From an uncultured Lachnospiraceae bacterium (GTDB lineage Bacteria > Bacillota > Clostridia > Lachnospirales > Lachnospiraceae): a stretch of 64,000 nucleotides of DNA. A program made the translations under genes and the position numbers. Location: positions 1-64,000 of the forward strand of contig CANOKL010000010.1 of NCBI GenBank assembly GCA_947566645.1, in the 5' to 3' direction. Shown here one piece after another: positions 52,385-60,155 of this stretch (positions are counted from its first letter, which is position 1; each line of letters begins with the position of its first letter). The notes below the pieces were generated by a model, which saw nothing but the letters and a program-made list of their open reading frames with translations, was not told the origin of the DNA and did no database searches.

Positions 52385-53842
52385 CTACTTTTCGAAGTTT
52401 ACAATTGTTTCAAGATCAAAAAGGCAGAGTTCTTCTGAATCTGCGGCTTCCGCTGTAATTTTATCATCAAAACCGGATCCGGAAAACAGGGCGTAATAGA
52501 ACTTTGCCTTTTCTTTCTGCGGAGTCAGTTTTGCTGCGGCATCAAGATATTCGGAATAATACAACGGACTATTCTTGAATTTGCATTCACCCACCAGGTA
52601 CTCTTTTGCATCTCTGCCAATACCAAGCAGATCTATTTCCGTTTCCGCGATCCTCAGTCCGTTTTCTGCATTTTTATCACGCACGGTTGTTTTTCCCATG
52701 AAGCGTCCCATCTTGATATAACGGAATGGCAGGGCATTTTTCTTTTGCAGTTCACGCACAAACTCTCTGCAGATATCCTCGAATACTAATGAGGCAAATT
52801 CGTGTAAAGCAGGCGCAACGAGATATTCATAAACGCCCTCCACATCTCCATCCTCAAGCTGTGAAAGATTTGCAAAGCCGAAAGCGTACCAGAAACGGAA
52901 GAAATGGTCAGTCAGCCGGTATATTCCCCGGTTTGTATTCGCCCTTTCCTTCGTCCCGGCCTCAACGGAAAACTCACGCTCTATAATGCCAAGTTCTATC
53001 AGGTTTTTCAAATAGACGCTTGTTTTCGATGTGTCGTCCACAAGTGATTTCTGACTGATATCATGCAGTTTTGTATTACCGAGCGCCACTGCCTCAATAA
53101 TGGAGTTATAGACAGGAGTCTCCCTAAGTTCCTGATGAAGCAGGAACTCAACTTCACTGTACAGCACTGAGCCCTTGGTCAAAATATTCCGCTTTATGTT
53201 TTCTGCAACGGAAAGCTCCGGGCTGAACTGATTGAGATAATGGGGGATACCGCCAAGCACAGCATAAGCAAGCACCTTGTCTTTCTCCGAATAGTCTGGA
53301 AAAAAACGGGAAGCATCGTAAAACCCCATCTTATTCATCTTGTAAATCCCAGTTGCTCTGCCATATAACGGATTCTTTTCAGCAAGCAGGTCCTTTTCGA
53401 TAAAGCTCATTGCGCTGCCGCACAGAATAATCATTACATTGCTGTCTTTGAATTCGGCATCCCAAAGGTTTTGAAGAATAGAGGGGATACTTTTATTCCC
53501 TCTACACATATAAGGAAACTCATCAATCACAATCAATTTCTTTTCATCTCCGTATGGCAGATCCAGGATTGCACGGAAGGCTTTTTCCCAATCTGCAAAT
53601 TCGGAGACATATTGTCTCGCGGGAATATCCTCCCGCAAAATTTGTTTTGAAAACTTTGCAAGCTGCACTCTGTCTGTGCTCTGTGTGCAGGAAAAGAAGA
53701 CGTGCGGCTTGTGCCTGCAGAATTCTCTGAGCGTTTCCGTTTTTCCTACACGCCTTCTTCCATACAGGACAATTAACTGGCCTCTCTTTTCATTGTATTT
53801 ATCTTGAAGGAATTTTAATTCCGTTTCTCTTCCTATAAACAT
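52385..53842 (-). CDS. AAA ATPase with DUF234 nuclease-like C-terminus
   Basis: 485 residues. Walker A is LYGRRRVGKTE (N-terminal, about 26-36), Walker B KKLIVIDEFPY, and the sensor LCGSAMSFIE. A winged helix follows (LHDISQKSLVDDTSKTSVYL), then a C-terminal domain with TEIDLLGIG...YLVGECKF, the Asp and Glu-x-Lys positions of a PDDEXK-like fold (DUF234). Members are common in gut bacteria next to mobile DNA; the role is unproven. It is divergent from a second ATPase at 54036. Confidence 0.85.
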   Translation of the reverse strand: MFIGRETELKFLQDKYNEKRGQLIVLYGRRRVGKTETLREFCRHKPHVFFSCTQSTDRVQLAKFSKQILREDIPARQYVSEFADWEKAFRAILDLPYGDEKKLIVIDEFPYMCRGNKSIPSILQNLWDAEFKDSNVMIILCGSAMSFIEKDLLAEKNPLYGRATGIYKMNKMGFYDASRFFPDYSEKDKVLAYAVLGGIPHYLNQFSPELSVAENIKRNILTKGSVLYSEVEFLLHQELRETPVYNSIIEAVALGNTKLHDISQKSLVDDTSKTSVYLKNLIELGIIEREFSVEAGTKERANTNRGIYRLTDHFFRFWYAFGFANLSQLEDGDVEGVYEYLVAPALHEFASLVFEDICREFVRELQKKNALPFRYIKMGRFMGKTTVRDKNAENGLRIAETEIDLLGIGRDAKEYLVGECKFKNSPLYYSEYLDAAAKLTPQKEKAKFYYALFSGSGFDDKITAEAADSEELCLFDLETIVNFEK

Positions 53843-54035
53843 ACTACTGCCCTCTCAAATATCTAATCTTGATTTACTAAATCCTGATTTGATATTATTA
53901 TACCCACAAATACGGATATAAATCAAGTAACATCTATTTGATGACAAATTGGTTGTAATTTTTATGTGTCATGGTTATAATAAAAGTGTGATTTTGATAC
54001 ACGCAAACATCTATAAAAGTGTGAGGGATGTATTT

Positions 54036-55367
54036 ATGGAACGATTTATTTTGAAAAAACTACTGGACTGGAAGAATTCTCCCTACCGCAAACCACTGAT
54101 CTTGAAGGGTGTGCGCCAGGTGGGCAAGACCTGGGTTCTGAAAGAGTTCGGCAAACGCTATTATGAAAATACTGCGTATTTTAACTTTGACGAAAACGAA
54201 GAATATAAACAGTTCTTTGAAACCAATAAGGATGTGGATCGTATTTTGCAGAATCTGATGCTGGCAAGCGGTCAGAAGATCGTGCCGGAAAAGACCCTCA
54301 TCATTTTTGACGAGGTGCAGGATTGTCCCAAAGTCATCAACTCCATGAAGTATTTCTGCGAGAACGCTCCGCAGTATCACATTGCCTGTGCCGGTTCTCT
54401 GCTGGGGATCGCCCTGTCAAAGCCCTCCTCTTTCCCTGTGGGCAAGACCAACTTCATGCAGATTGACCCAATGACTTTCACAGAGTTCCTGCTTGCCAAT
54501 GGCGACGAAAACCTTGCCACATATTTGGAAAGTGTGGATACCATTGAGCCAATTCCCGATGCCTTTTTTAATCCTCTCTGCGAGAAATTAAAAATGTACT
54601 ATGTCACCGGCGGCATGCCCGAACCGGTGCTAATGTGGACCGAAGCACGGGATGTTTCTGCTATGCAGGAAGCCCTGTCCGGGATTACCGGCGCATATGA
54701 ACGAGACTTTGCCAAACACCCAAATATTAGTGAATTTCCAAAGATTTCAATGATTTGGAAGTCCATACCATCCCAGCTGGCAAAAGAAAATAAGAAGTTT
54801 ATCTACAAAGCGGTCAAAGAGGGCGCAAGAGCCCGGGAATACGAGGATGCCCTGCAGTGGCTGGTGGATGCCCGGCTAGTGCATAAGATCTATCGCAGCA
54901 CCGCTCCCAGCCTGCCAATGGCTGCCTATGATGACCTGTCAGCATTTAAGATTTATCTGGTGGATGTGGGTCTGCTCCGCCGCCTGGCATTGCTAGCTCC
55001 TACAGCCTTTGGGGAAGGCAGCCGCTTATTTACTGAATTTAAAGGTGCATTAACTGAAAACTTTGTACTTCAGACCTTAATCACGCAGTTTGAAGCAGTC
55101 CCCCGGTATTGGAGTCAGAGTAATCCACCCTATGAAGTGGACTTCCTGATTCAGCGGGAGAATGACATTTTCCCTGTGGAGGTCAAGTCCGAAGCCAATA
55201 TCACCAGCAGAAGCCTTAAAAAGTTCAAGGAATTGTTCCCTGACCAGGTCCGGCTTCGTGTGAGACTCTCTTTAGATAACTTAAAATTAGATGATGATAT
55301 GCTGAACATTCCTCTGTTCATGGCCGATCATACAGACCGGCTGATCGGGCTGGCGCTAGAGGGCTAA
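54036..55367 (+). CDS. AAA ATPase with DUF4143 nuclease-like C-terminus
   Basis: 443 residues from ATG 54036 (GAGGG upstream). Walker A is LKGVRQVGKTWVLKEFG, Walker B KTLIIFDEVQ, and the sensor CAGSLLG. The DUF4143 part ends with YEVDFLIQRENDIFPVEVKS, the Asp and Glu-x-Lys of a PDDEXK-like fold. The frame opens 29 codons earlier but without a ribosome site. A long-form palindrome begins 10 bp after the stop. Confidence 0.87.
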   Translation: MERFILKKLLDWKNSPYRKPLILKGVRQVGKTWVLKEFGKRYYENTAYFNFDENEEYKQFFETNKDVDRILQNLMLASGQKIVPEKTLIIFDEVQDCPKVINSMKYFCENAPQYHIACAGSLLGIALSKPSSFPVGKTNFMQIDPMTFTEFLLANGDENLATYLESVDTIEPIPDAFFNPLCEKLKMYYVTGGMPEPVLMWTEARDVSAMQEALSGITGAYERDFAKHPNISEFPKISMIWKSIPSQLAKENKKFIYKAVKEGARAREYEDALQWLVDARLVHKIYRSTAPSLPMAAYDDLSAFKIYLVDVGLLRRLALLAPTAFGEGSRLFTEFKGALTENFVLQTLITQFEAVPRYWSQSNPPYEVDFLIQRENDIFPVEVKSEANITSRSLKKFKELFPDQVRLRVRLSLDNLKLDDDMLNIPLFMADHTDRLIGLALEG

Positions 55368-55377
55368 AAGCAGGCAG

Positions 55378-55460
55378 ATTGGGGACGGGGCATTTTTCAC
55401 CTCACAAGCTCCACCGGAGCTTGTGAGGTACGCTATGGCGAAAAATGCCCTGTCCCCAAT
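55378..55460. repeat. GGGGACGGGG-family palindrome, long form
   Basis: Same layout as 15622-15704. On the minus strand its first bases encode the last HigA residues (ELGTGHFSP) and stop, so the repeat entered or replaced the end of that gene. Confidence 0.92.
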
Positions 55461-56557
55461 TCGTATTTTATTTTCAAGCTGTTTAAATTAGTTTGATATG
55501 CCAGGTGTTTATCCTGCTGTAATCTTCCTACAATGATACCAGGAAGAATATTGATTTTCTTTGCAAATGTCCTGATAGAATCTGCAGTAAATCCTCTCTG
55601 ATTATCCTCTATAAATTTAGAGTATTCATCTTCTGGAATAAGTGTATCCTGTGAAAATAAATCTGCTTCAGCCTCTAATTTCTGAATTAGATCATCGGTT
55701 TCTAATCCGGCCTTATTCTTTTCGCTTACAAGAAGAACCTTTATTCTCTGCTGTAATACATGGCCTATCTCGTGGAATAGCGCAAACCAAAAAGTATCTG
55801 CATATTTTCTTCTATCATTCAACGCTAAAACGACTTTCTCCTTACCAAGCCATTTAACAGCGCCATTAACACCACAGTTCTTAAGATTAGGGAGAAGAAC
55901 CAAAGCCACGCCACAGCTTGCCAGAAGTTCTTTCAATCTGGGATAAAACTTCTTTGGATCTTGTACTGTCATACTTCTTATCTCGGGAATAGCCGCAGAT
56001 AATTTTTTCTTATTATATGGTTCGACATCCATTCCCGTTCCAATATTGATTGCAGTCTGAACCCATGCATTTGCATTTATTACATTAAGATCAGTAACCT
56101 CCGATACACTTGTTCTGTACTGAACCAGAAAATCCCTTTGGCTTAAAACACTCAAAGATGAAACCTTAAAATAGCGTTGCAGCTCCATCACTTTTTCTGC
56201 TGCCACACGAGTAGCCTTAACTAATCTTAAATCAACCCAGAACTTATACTCTATTTTACGTACAAGCCCGCATTCTTTATCCAGCTGGATTCTTCTCTCT
56301 ATCTCAAGTTTTTTTTCAATATATTTCTGATCTAAGTTGAGCCACATTGTAGTAGAAGTTCCAAAAACAATGGATAGTTTCAAAACCATTTCATTAGTAA
56401 GGCTTATTCTGCCATTTACCAAATCACTTATATATTTCGGAGTAGTCTGAAGGCGTTTAGCTAACTCTTCCTGAGTAATACCCTGATCCTCAATGTAATC
56501 CTTTACATAGTAACCAGGATGAAATGCAATCAATTCTTCATATTCGATCTTATTCAT
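55433..56557 (-). CDS. higA: HigA-type antitoxin with ImmA/IrrE peptidase domain
   Basis: 374 residues. The N-terminal XRE helix-turn-helix is ITQEELAKRLQTTPKYISDL (about 28-47). The C-terminal half is an ImmA/IrrE (M78-like) metallopeptidase with the zinc motif ALFHEIGHVL and the later Glu in LEAEADLFSQDTLIP. Such long HigA forms may cleave a partner or themselves to relieve repression. The ATG overlaps the toxin gene end by 8 bp. The last nine residues are repeat-encoded. Confidence 0.88.
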   Translation of the reverse strand: MNKIEYEELIAFHPGYYVKDYIEDQGITQEELAKRLQTTPKYISDLVNGRISLTNEMVLKLSIVFGTSTTMWLNLDQKYIEKKLEIERRIQLDKECGLVRKIEYKFWVDLRLVKATRVAAEKVMELQRYFKVSSLSVLSQRDFLVQYRTSVSEVTDLNVINANAWVQTAINIGTGMDVEPYNKKKLSAAIPEIRSMTVQDPKKFYPRLKELLASCGVALVLLPNLKNCGVNGAVKWLGKEKVVLALNDRRKYADTFWFALFHEIGHVLQQRIKVLLVSEKNKAGLETDDLIQKLEAEADLFSQDTLIPEDEYSKFIEDNQRGFTADSIRTFAKKINILPGIIVGRLQQDKHLAYQTNLNSLKIKYELGTGHFSP

Positions 56558-56903
56558 AGTGATTAGACACCTCCCATGCTATAATTATTTCCGTGGACTT
56601 ATAGACTATATTCACATCTCTTTCTTTACATTCATTTCCATCAGCATCCAGGGGAATAATAATCAAGCGATATCCTGCCCTGCGCCCTGCAATATCAAGA
56701 GCATATTGACCATCTCTTTTACCTTGCAGGGGATGCAGATGATAAATCTGCATTTCTGCTATATCCTGCAGATTTGCTGAACTTTCAATCAAGTTTACCA
56801 CCGCATGAAGCTTCTCTGCAATTTTTGCCGGCAAAGCCTTCTTAGCCTTTTTCAAATCTGTACATAGCTTCTTTACTGCATTATCATGATATCGAATTTC
56901 TAT
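56550..56903 (-). CDS. higB: HigB-type toxin with non-standard start codon (ATA)
   Basis: About 117 residues, matching the family, if translation begins at ATA 56903: IEIRYHDNAVKKLCTDLKKA is the typical HigB opening, and AAAGGAGG lies 8 bases upstream. The in-frame stop TGA is just before that ribosome site, and no ATG, GTG or TTG occurs until TTG 56855, which has no ribosome site and would remove the first strand. RelE-fold RNase features (HLHPLQGKRDGQYALDI, YRLIIIPLD) follow. Either the start is rare or the toxin has been silenced by loss of its start codon. Confidence 0.75.
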   Translation of the reverse strand: MEIRYHDNAVKKLCTDLKKAKKALPAKIAEKLHAVVNLIESSANLQDIAEMQIYHLHPLQGKRDGQYALDIAGRRAGYRLIIIPLDADGNECKERDVNIVYKSTEIIIAWEVSNHYE

Positions 56904-57247
56904 AACCGCATCCTCCTTTCAAAAAAAATTACCAATTCAGTAATATTTTTCTTCATAATACCATCATTTATCTAGAATTTCAACATCTTTTATTAAAATG
57001 CCCCGTCCCCGAAAAAAATTTTTACTTATCCTCTTTTCATTAAATTTTTTGAAAACATTTCAATCAGTTCTACATATCCAATGCGTATTGTGTTATAATT
57101 TGTTTTGTGATTTTGTTTCCCTTATTTTTGCCCTTATCAGAGTTCGTAACATAACAAAATATAACCGCTAATATTTCAGTTTGATATGAAAGGTGGGCGA
57201 AATGAAAGCTTTTCCAATTTGCACTTTATTAAAAGGAGGTGATGAAA
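56904..57247. promoter_or_regulatory. Gene-free gap with promoter of the small peptide and a half palindrome
   Basis: Contains the upstream side of higBA, a lone right arm of the GGGGACGGGG family (56995-57011), and an extended -10 TGTTATAAT (core 57094-57099) pointing right toward the peptide gene. A short ATG frame at 57201 ends soon and looks like leader sequence. Confidence 0.55.
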
Positions 57248-57409
57248 ATGAACAAAGACACCATCCTAATTTTGATCGCGGTTGCAACAATATTGGCATT
57301 GATTTTACCCAAGCCAATAGGAACAGTCCTTCCGCTTATAATCTTAGTACCAGTGGTTATATATTTGATAGTTGATATAATCAAGAATGGAAACAGAGAG
57401 AAAAAGTAA
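57248..57409 (+). CDS. 53-residue single- or two-pass membrane peptide
   Basis: Begins MNKDTILILIAVATILALIL, then PKPIGTVLPLIILVPVVIYL, and ends IVDIIKNGNREKK. It is almost all hydrophobic with a basic tail. The ribosome site AAAGGAGGTGAT is excellent and 4 bases from the ATG. I do not recognise it. It sits between two half copies of the GGGGACGGGG palindrome (56995-57011 and 57411-57427). Toxin-like or sensor-accessory peptides have this shape, but no function can be assigned. Confidence 0.7.
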   Translation: MNKDTILILIAVATILALILPKPIGTVLPLIILVPVVIYLIVDIIKNGNREKK

Positions 57410-57540
57410 CGCATCCCCGTCCCCAAAATACATGTTGACTTTCCTTCCCAGACATGTTATATTCATGGCATAGGGAGATTGTATACAAATTTTAATTTCG
57501 TATACAATTCAAAAAAATTAAATAAGGAAGGTACAGAAAA

Positions 57541-58335
57541 ATGAAATTAGGATTTATCGGAACCGGCAACATGGCATCTGCAATTATGGGAGGCATCATA
57601 AACAAGCAGCTCATCCCGGCCGAAGAAATCATCGGCGCTGATTTATTTGCCCCGGGACGGGAGCATGTAAAAGAGCAGTTCGGCATCCAGGTTACGGACA
57701 GTAACAAGGAAGTTGTTGAAAAAGCCGACGTCATTGTTCTATCCGTAAAGCCTCAATTCTATGCTGATGTAATTAAGGAAATTAAAGATGATATAAGAGA
57801 CAGCCAGATCATCATCACCATTGCGCCGGGCAAGACACTCGGATGGCTTGGGGAGCAGTTTGGCAAACCTGTTAAGATTGTGCGCACCATGCCCAATACT
57901 CCTGCACTGGTCAGCGCCGGCATGACGGCTGCCTGCCCCAATGAGCATCTGACAGAGGAAGAGCTTGCCTATGTCCGCACACTTCTCGAAAGCTTCGGAC
58001 GCGTAGAGCTTATCCCTGAGAATCTGATGGATGTGGTCGTATCCGTAAGCGGAAGCTCCCCGGCATACGTATTCATGCTTATTGAGGAGATGGCTGACGC
58101 CGCTGTATCAGGGGGCATGCCGAGGCCGCAGGCATACCGGTTTGCTGCCCAGGCAGTATTAGGAAGCGCCAAGATGGTACTGGATACCGGAAAGCATCCG
58201 GGTGAGTTAAAGGATATGGTATGCTCACCGGCAGGAACCACCATCGAAGCTGTACGTACTCTTGAAGAGCTCGGCTTCAGGAGCGCCATTTTTGAAGCAA
58301 TGAAGGTGTGCGAGGAGACCTCGCGTTCCTTATAG
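57541..58335 (+). CDS. proC: Pyrroline-5-carboxylate reductase
   Basis: 264 residues. Last step of proline synthesis, reducing pyrroline-5-carboxylate with NAD(P)H. The Rossmann start is LGFIGTGNMASAIMGG, with VILSVKPQ and RTMPNTPALVSAGM following. The dimer and active region is VSGSSPAYVFMLIEEMADA and HPGELKDMVCSPAGTTIEA. AAGGAAGG precedes the ATG. Confidence 0.97.
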   Translation: MKLGFIGTGNMASAIMGGIINKQLIPAEEIIGADLFAPGREHVKEQFGIQVTDSNKEVVEKADVIVLSVKPQFYADVIKEIKDDIRDSQIIITIAPGKTLGWLGEQFGKPVKIVRTMPNTPALVSAGMTAACPNEHLTEEELAYVRTLLESFGRVELIPENLMDVVVSVSGSSPAYVFMLIEEMADAAVSGGMPRPQAYRFAAQAVLGSAKMVLDTGKHPGELKDMVCSPAGTTIEAVRTLEELGFRSAIFEAMKVCEETSRSL

Positions 58336-58484
58336 ACATCCGTTCTGTACGCGAGCCGGCCACGGCTGATTATTATACTGCGCGCCGGATGAATCTGCCG
58401 CGCAGCATAACATGATGCGCACAGCCGCATACGGAAGCATGCCGCTGTACTAACGCGATGTTCAATATAACAAGGAGGTATACC

Positions 58485-59126
58485 ATGGCTGAAAAGACAG
58501 CATCCCTTGCCCGTCAGGCATATAAAAAAATAAAACAGAATATTCTGGATCTGACCTATCCGCCTGGTATGCCTCTTACAGAAGCCCTGCTGACGAAAGA
58601 ACTTCAGATGAGCCGCAGCCCTGTCCGCTCCGCCATCCAGAAGCTCCAGACAGAAGGGCTTCTTGTATCGGATTATTACAAATCCATAACCGTTAAGGAG
58701 ATCACGCAGAAGGACATTATAGAGATTTATCAACTCCGGGAGCTTATAGAAGAGGCCGCTTTCCGCCTGATCTTTTCCTCCGGAAGAAATGAAGAATATT
58801 CCTATCGCATTGAAGAGAAAATTGTCCGCATGTGTGCCGTAAGTTCAGACCTCTACGAATGGGAGGTTGCCGATGCCGCCATGCATCTGGAGATCATCAG
58901 TATTTTCGATAATGACCGGATCAACCGGATCTATAAAAACAATTTGTCTGAGTTCATCCGCATCGGGCAGTATTCTGTAAAAAACGGCATGCATATTCCC
59001 CAGACTAATGCGAATCTCCGCAATATGGTACGTTATATGCGGGAGGGGAACTTCGAAAAATCCTATGACATCTTAAGAACGCTTCATCTGGAATCCGGAA
59101 TGGACAATGCGCTAAAAGGGAGATAG
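58485..59126 (+). CDS. GntR-family regulator with FCD-like domain
   Basis: 213 residues from ATG 58485 (AAGGAGG upstream). The winged helix at about 10-70 includes PPGMPLTEALLTKELQMSRSPVRSAI. The helical C-terminal part resembles FCD, but the usual metal His/Asp set is only partly visible (EVADAAMHLEII). It probably responds to an organic acid or amino acid. It is 3 bp ahead of the cysteine-cluster gene, so they share a message. Confidence 0.88.
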   Translation: MAEKTASLARQAYKKIKQNILDLTYPPGMPLTEALLTKELQMSRSPVRSAIQKLQTEGLLVSDYYKSITVKEITQKDIIEIYQLRELIEEAAFRLIFSSGRNEEYSYRIEEKIVRMCAVSSDLYEWEVADAAMHLEIISIFDNDRINRIYKNNLSEFIRIGQYSVKNGMHIPQTNANLRNMVRYMREGNFEKSYDILRTLHLESGMDNALKGR

Positions 59127-59129
59127 CCT

Positions 59130-59771
59130 ATGTTAAGAGAAGTTGATCTAAATGAGATTTCCGACGGAAAGCTCTATAACAGCAATGATATGGTAAAGAC
59201 AGACTGCGGCGGCTGTACGGGCTGCTCCTCCTGCTGCCGGGGAATGGGCAGCTCCATCATACTGGATCCCCTGGATCTGCACCGCCTGTGTACCGGATTA
59301 GAGCAGACCTTCGACGAGCTGATGGGACACTCTATAGAGCTCAATATCGTGGACGGAATCATCCTTCCGAATCTCAGGATGAACGGGAAGGAAGAAGCCT
59401 GCTTCTTTCTAAACTCAGAAGGACGCTGCAGCATCCACTCCCTGCGCCCGGGAATCTGCAGGCTGTTTCCTCTGGGACGTTTCTACCAGGAGGATTCCTT
59501 TCAATATTTTCTCCAGGTTCATGAATGCCCGAAGCCAGGCAAGACAAAGATAAAGATCAGGAAATGGATGGATACCCCTGATCTTAAACGATATGAAAAA
59601 TATATCTCTGACTGGCATTTTTATCTGAAAGGATTAACAGAGCGTGTCACAGCCCCAGGGGGCGAAGAACTGGTAAAGCCACTCAGCATGCATGTGCTGA
59701 AAACCTTTTATCAGCAGCCCTATGACCCGGAGCAGGACTTCTATGGCCAGTTCTATGACCGCCTCAGGTAA
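59130..59771 (+). CDS. YkgJ-type zinc/iron-chelating cysteine-cluster protein
   Basis: 213 residues. The N-terminal CGGCTGCSSCCRGMG is the CxxCxxCC cluster of the YkgJ family, and a fourth group of Cys follows (ACFFLNSEGRCSIHSLRPGICRLFPLG, cited by its Cys positions). It may bind iron-sulfur or zinc. Biological role is unknown. Co-transcribed with the GntR regulator. Confidence 0.88.
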   Translation: MLREVDLNEISDGKLYNSNDMVKTDCGGCTGCSSCCRGMGSSIILDPLDLHRLCTGLEQTFDELMGHSIELNIVDGIILPNLRMNGKEEACFFLNSEGRCSIHSLRPGICRLFPLGRFYQEDSFQYFLQVHECPKPGKTKIKIRKWMDTPDLKRYEKYISDWHFYLKGLTERVTAPGGEELVKPLSMHVLKTFYQQPYDPEQDFYGQFYDRLR

Positions 59772-60155
59772 TCTCCCAGAACTTGCCAGGTACCTCTGGC
59801 TATGTAACTTGAATTTGGTGCACACACTCTGGCTCTCTCACAATCCCAAAACACCGGGAAGCTGCTCATTTTTCTACGAAAACTGAAGCTTTCCCGGTGT
59901 TTTACACGTCAGGGAGTCATGCTTATTCATGCAAGCATGATTCCTGACCTTTTAACTCTTGTGATACACGGATTGTTCCGTGCCAACGCACTCCCACAAT
60001 CCTAAATGGTAACTGCTCAGTACCTTCACAGTTACATGCAAAATCCATTTGAAATTGCCTTCGGCAATGGGATTTTTGCACTCCTGAATCACTTTCTTAC
60101 GGTCTGTGCAGTAAATGCACAGACCTGCTGAGTAATTACCCTAAATGAAACTTCT
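59772..60155. repeat. 384-bp gene-free gap made of hairpins and repeat copies
   Basis: In order: a strong hairpin (59848-59903, AAAACACCGGGAA against TTCCCGGTGTTTT) that can terminate the YkgJ gene; a second long hairpin GTCAGGGAGTCATGCTT...AAGCATGATTCCTGAC (59908-59948) related to 12850-12914; CACGGATTGTTCCGTG (59967-59982), shared with the darT leader; and copy B of the folded element (60008-60140), related to 11742-11838. No gene. Confidence 0.75.

Noticed and set aside
56955..57060. Complete GGGGACGGGG palindrome near 57000
   Set aside because: Only the right arm is present; no matching left arm could be found upstream.
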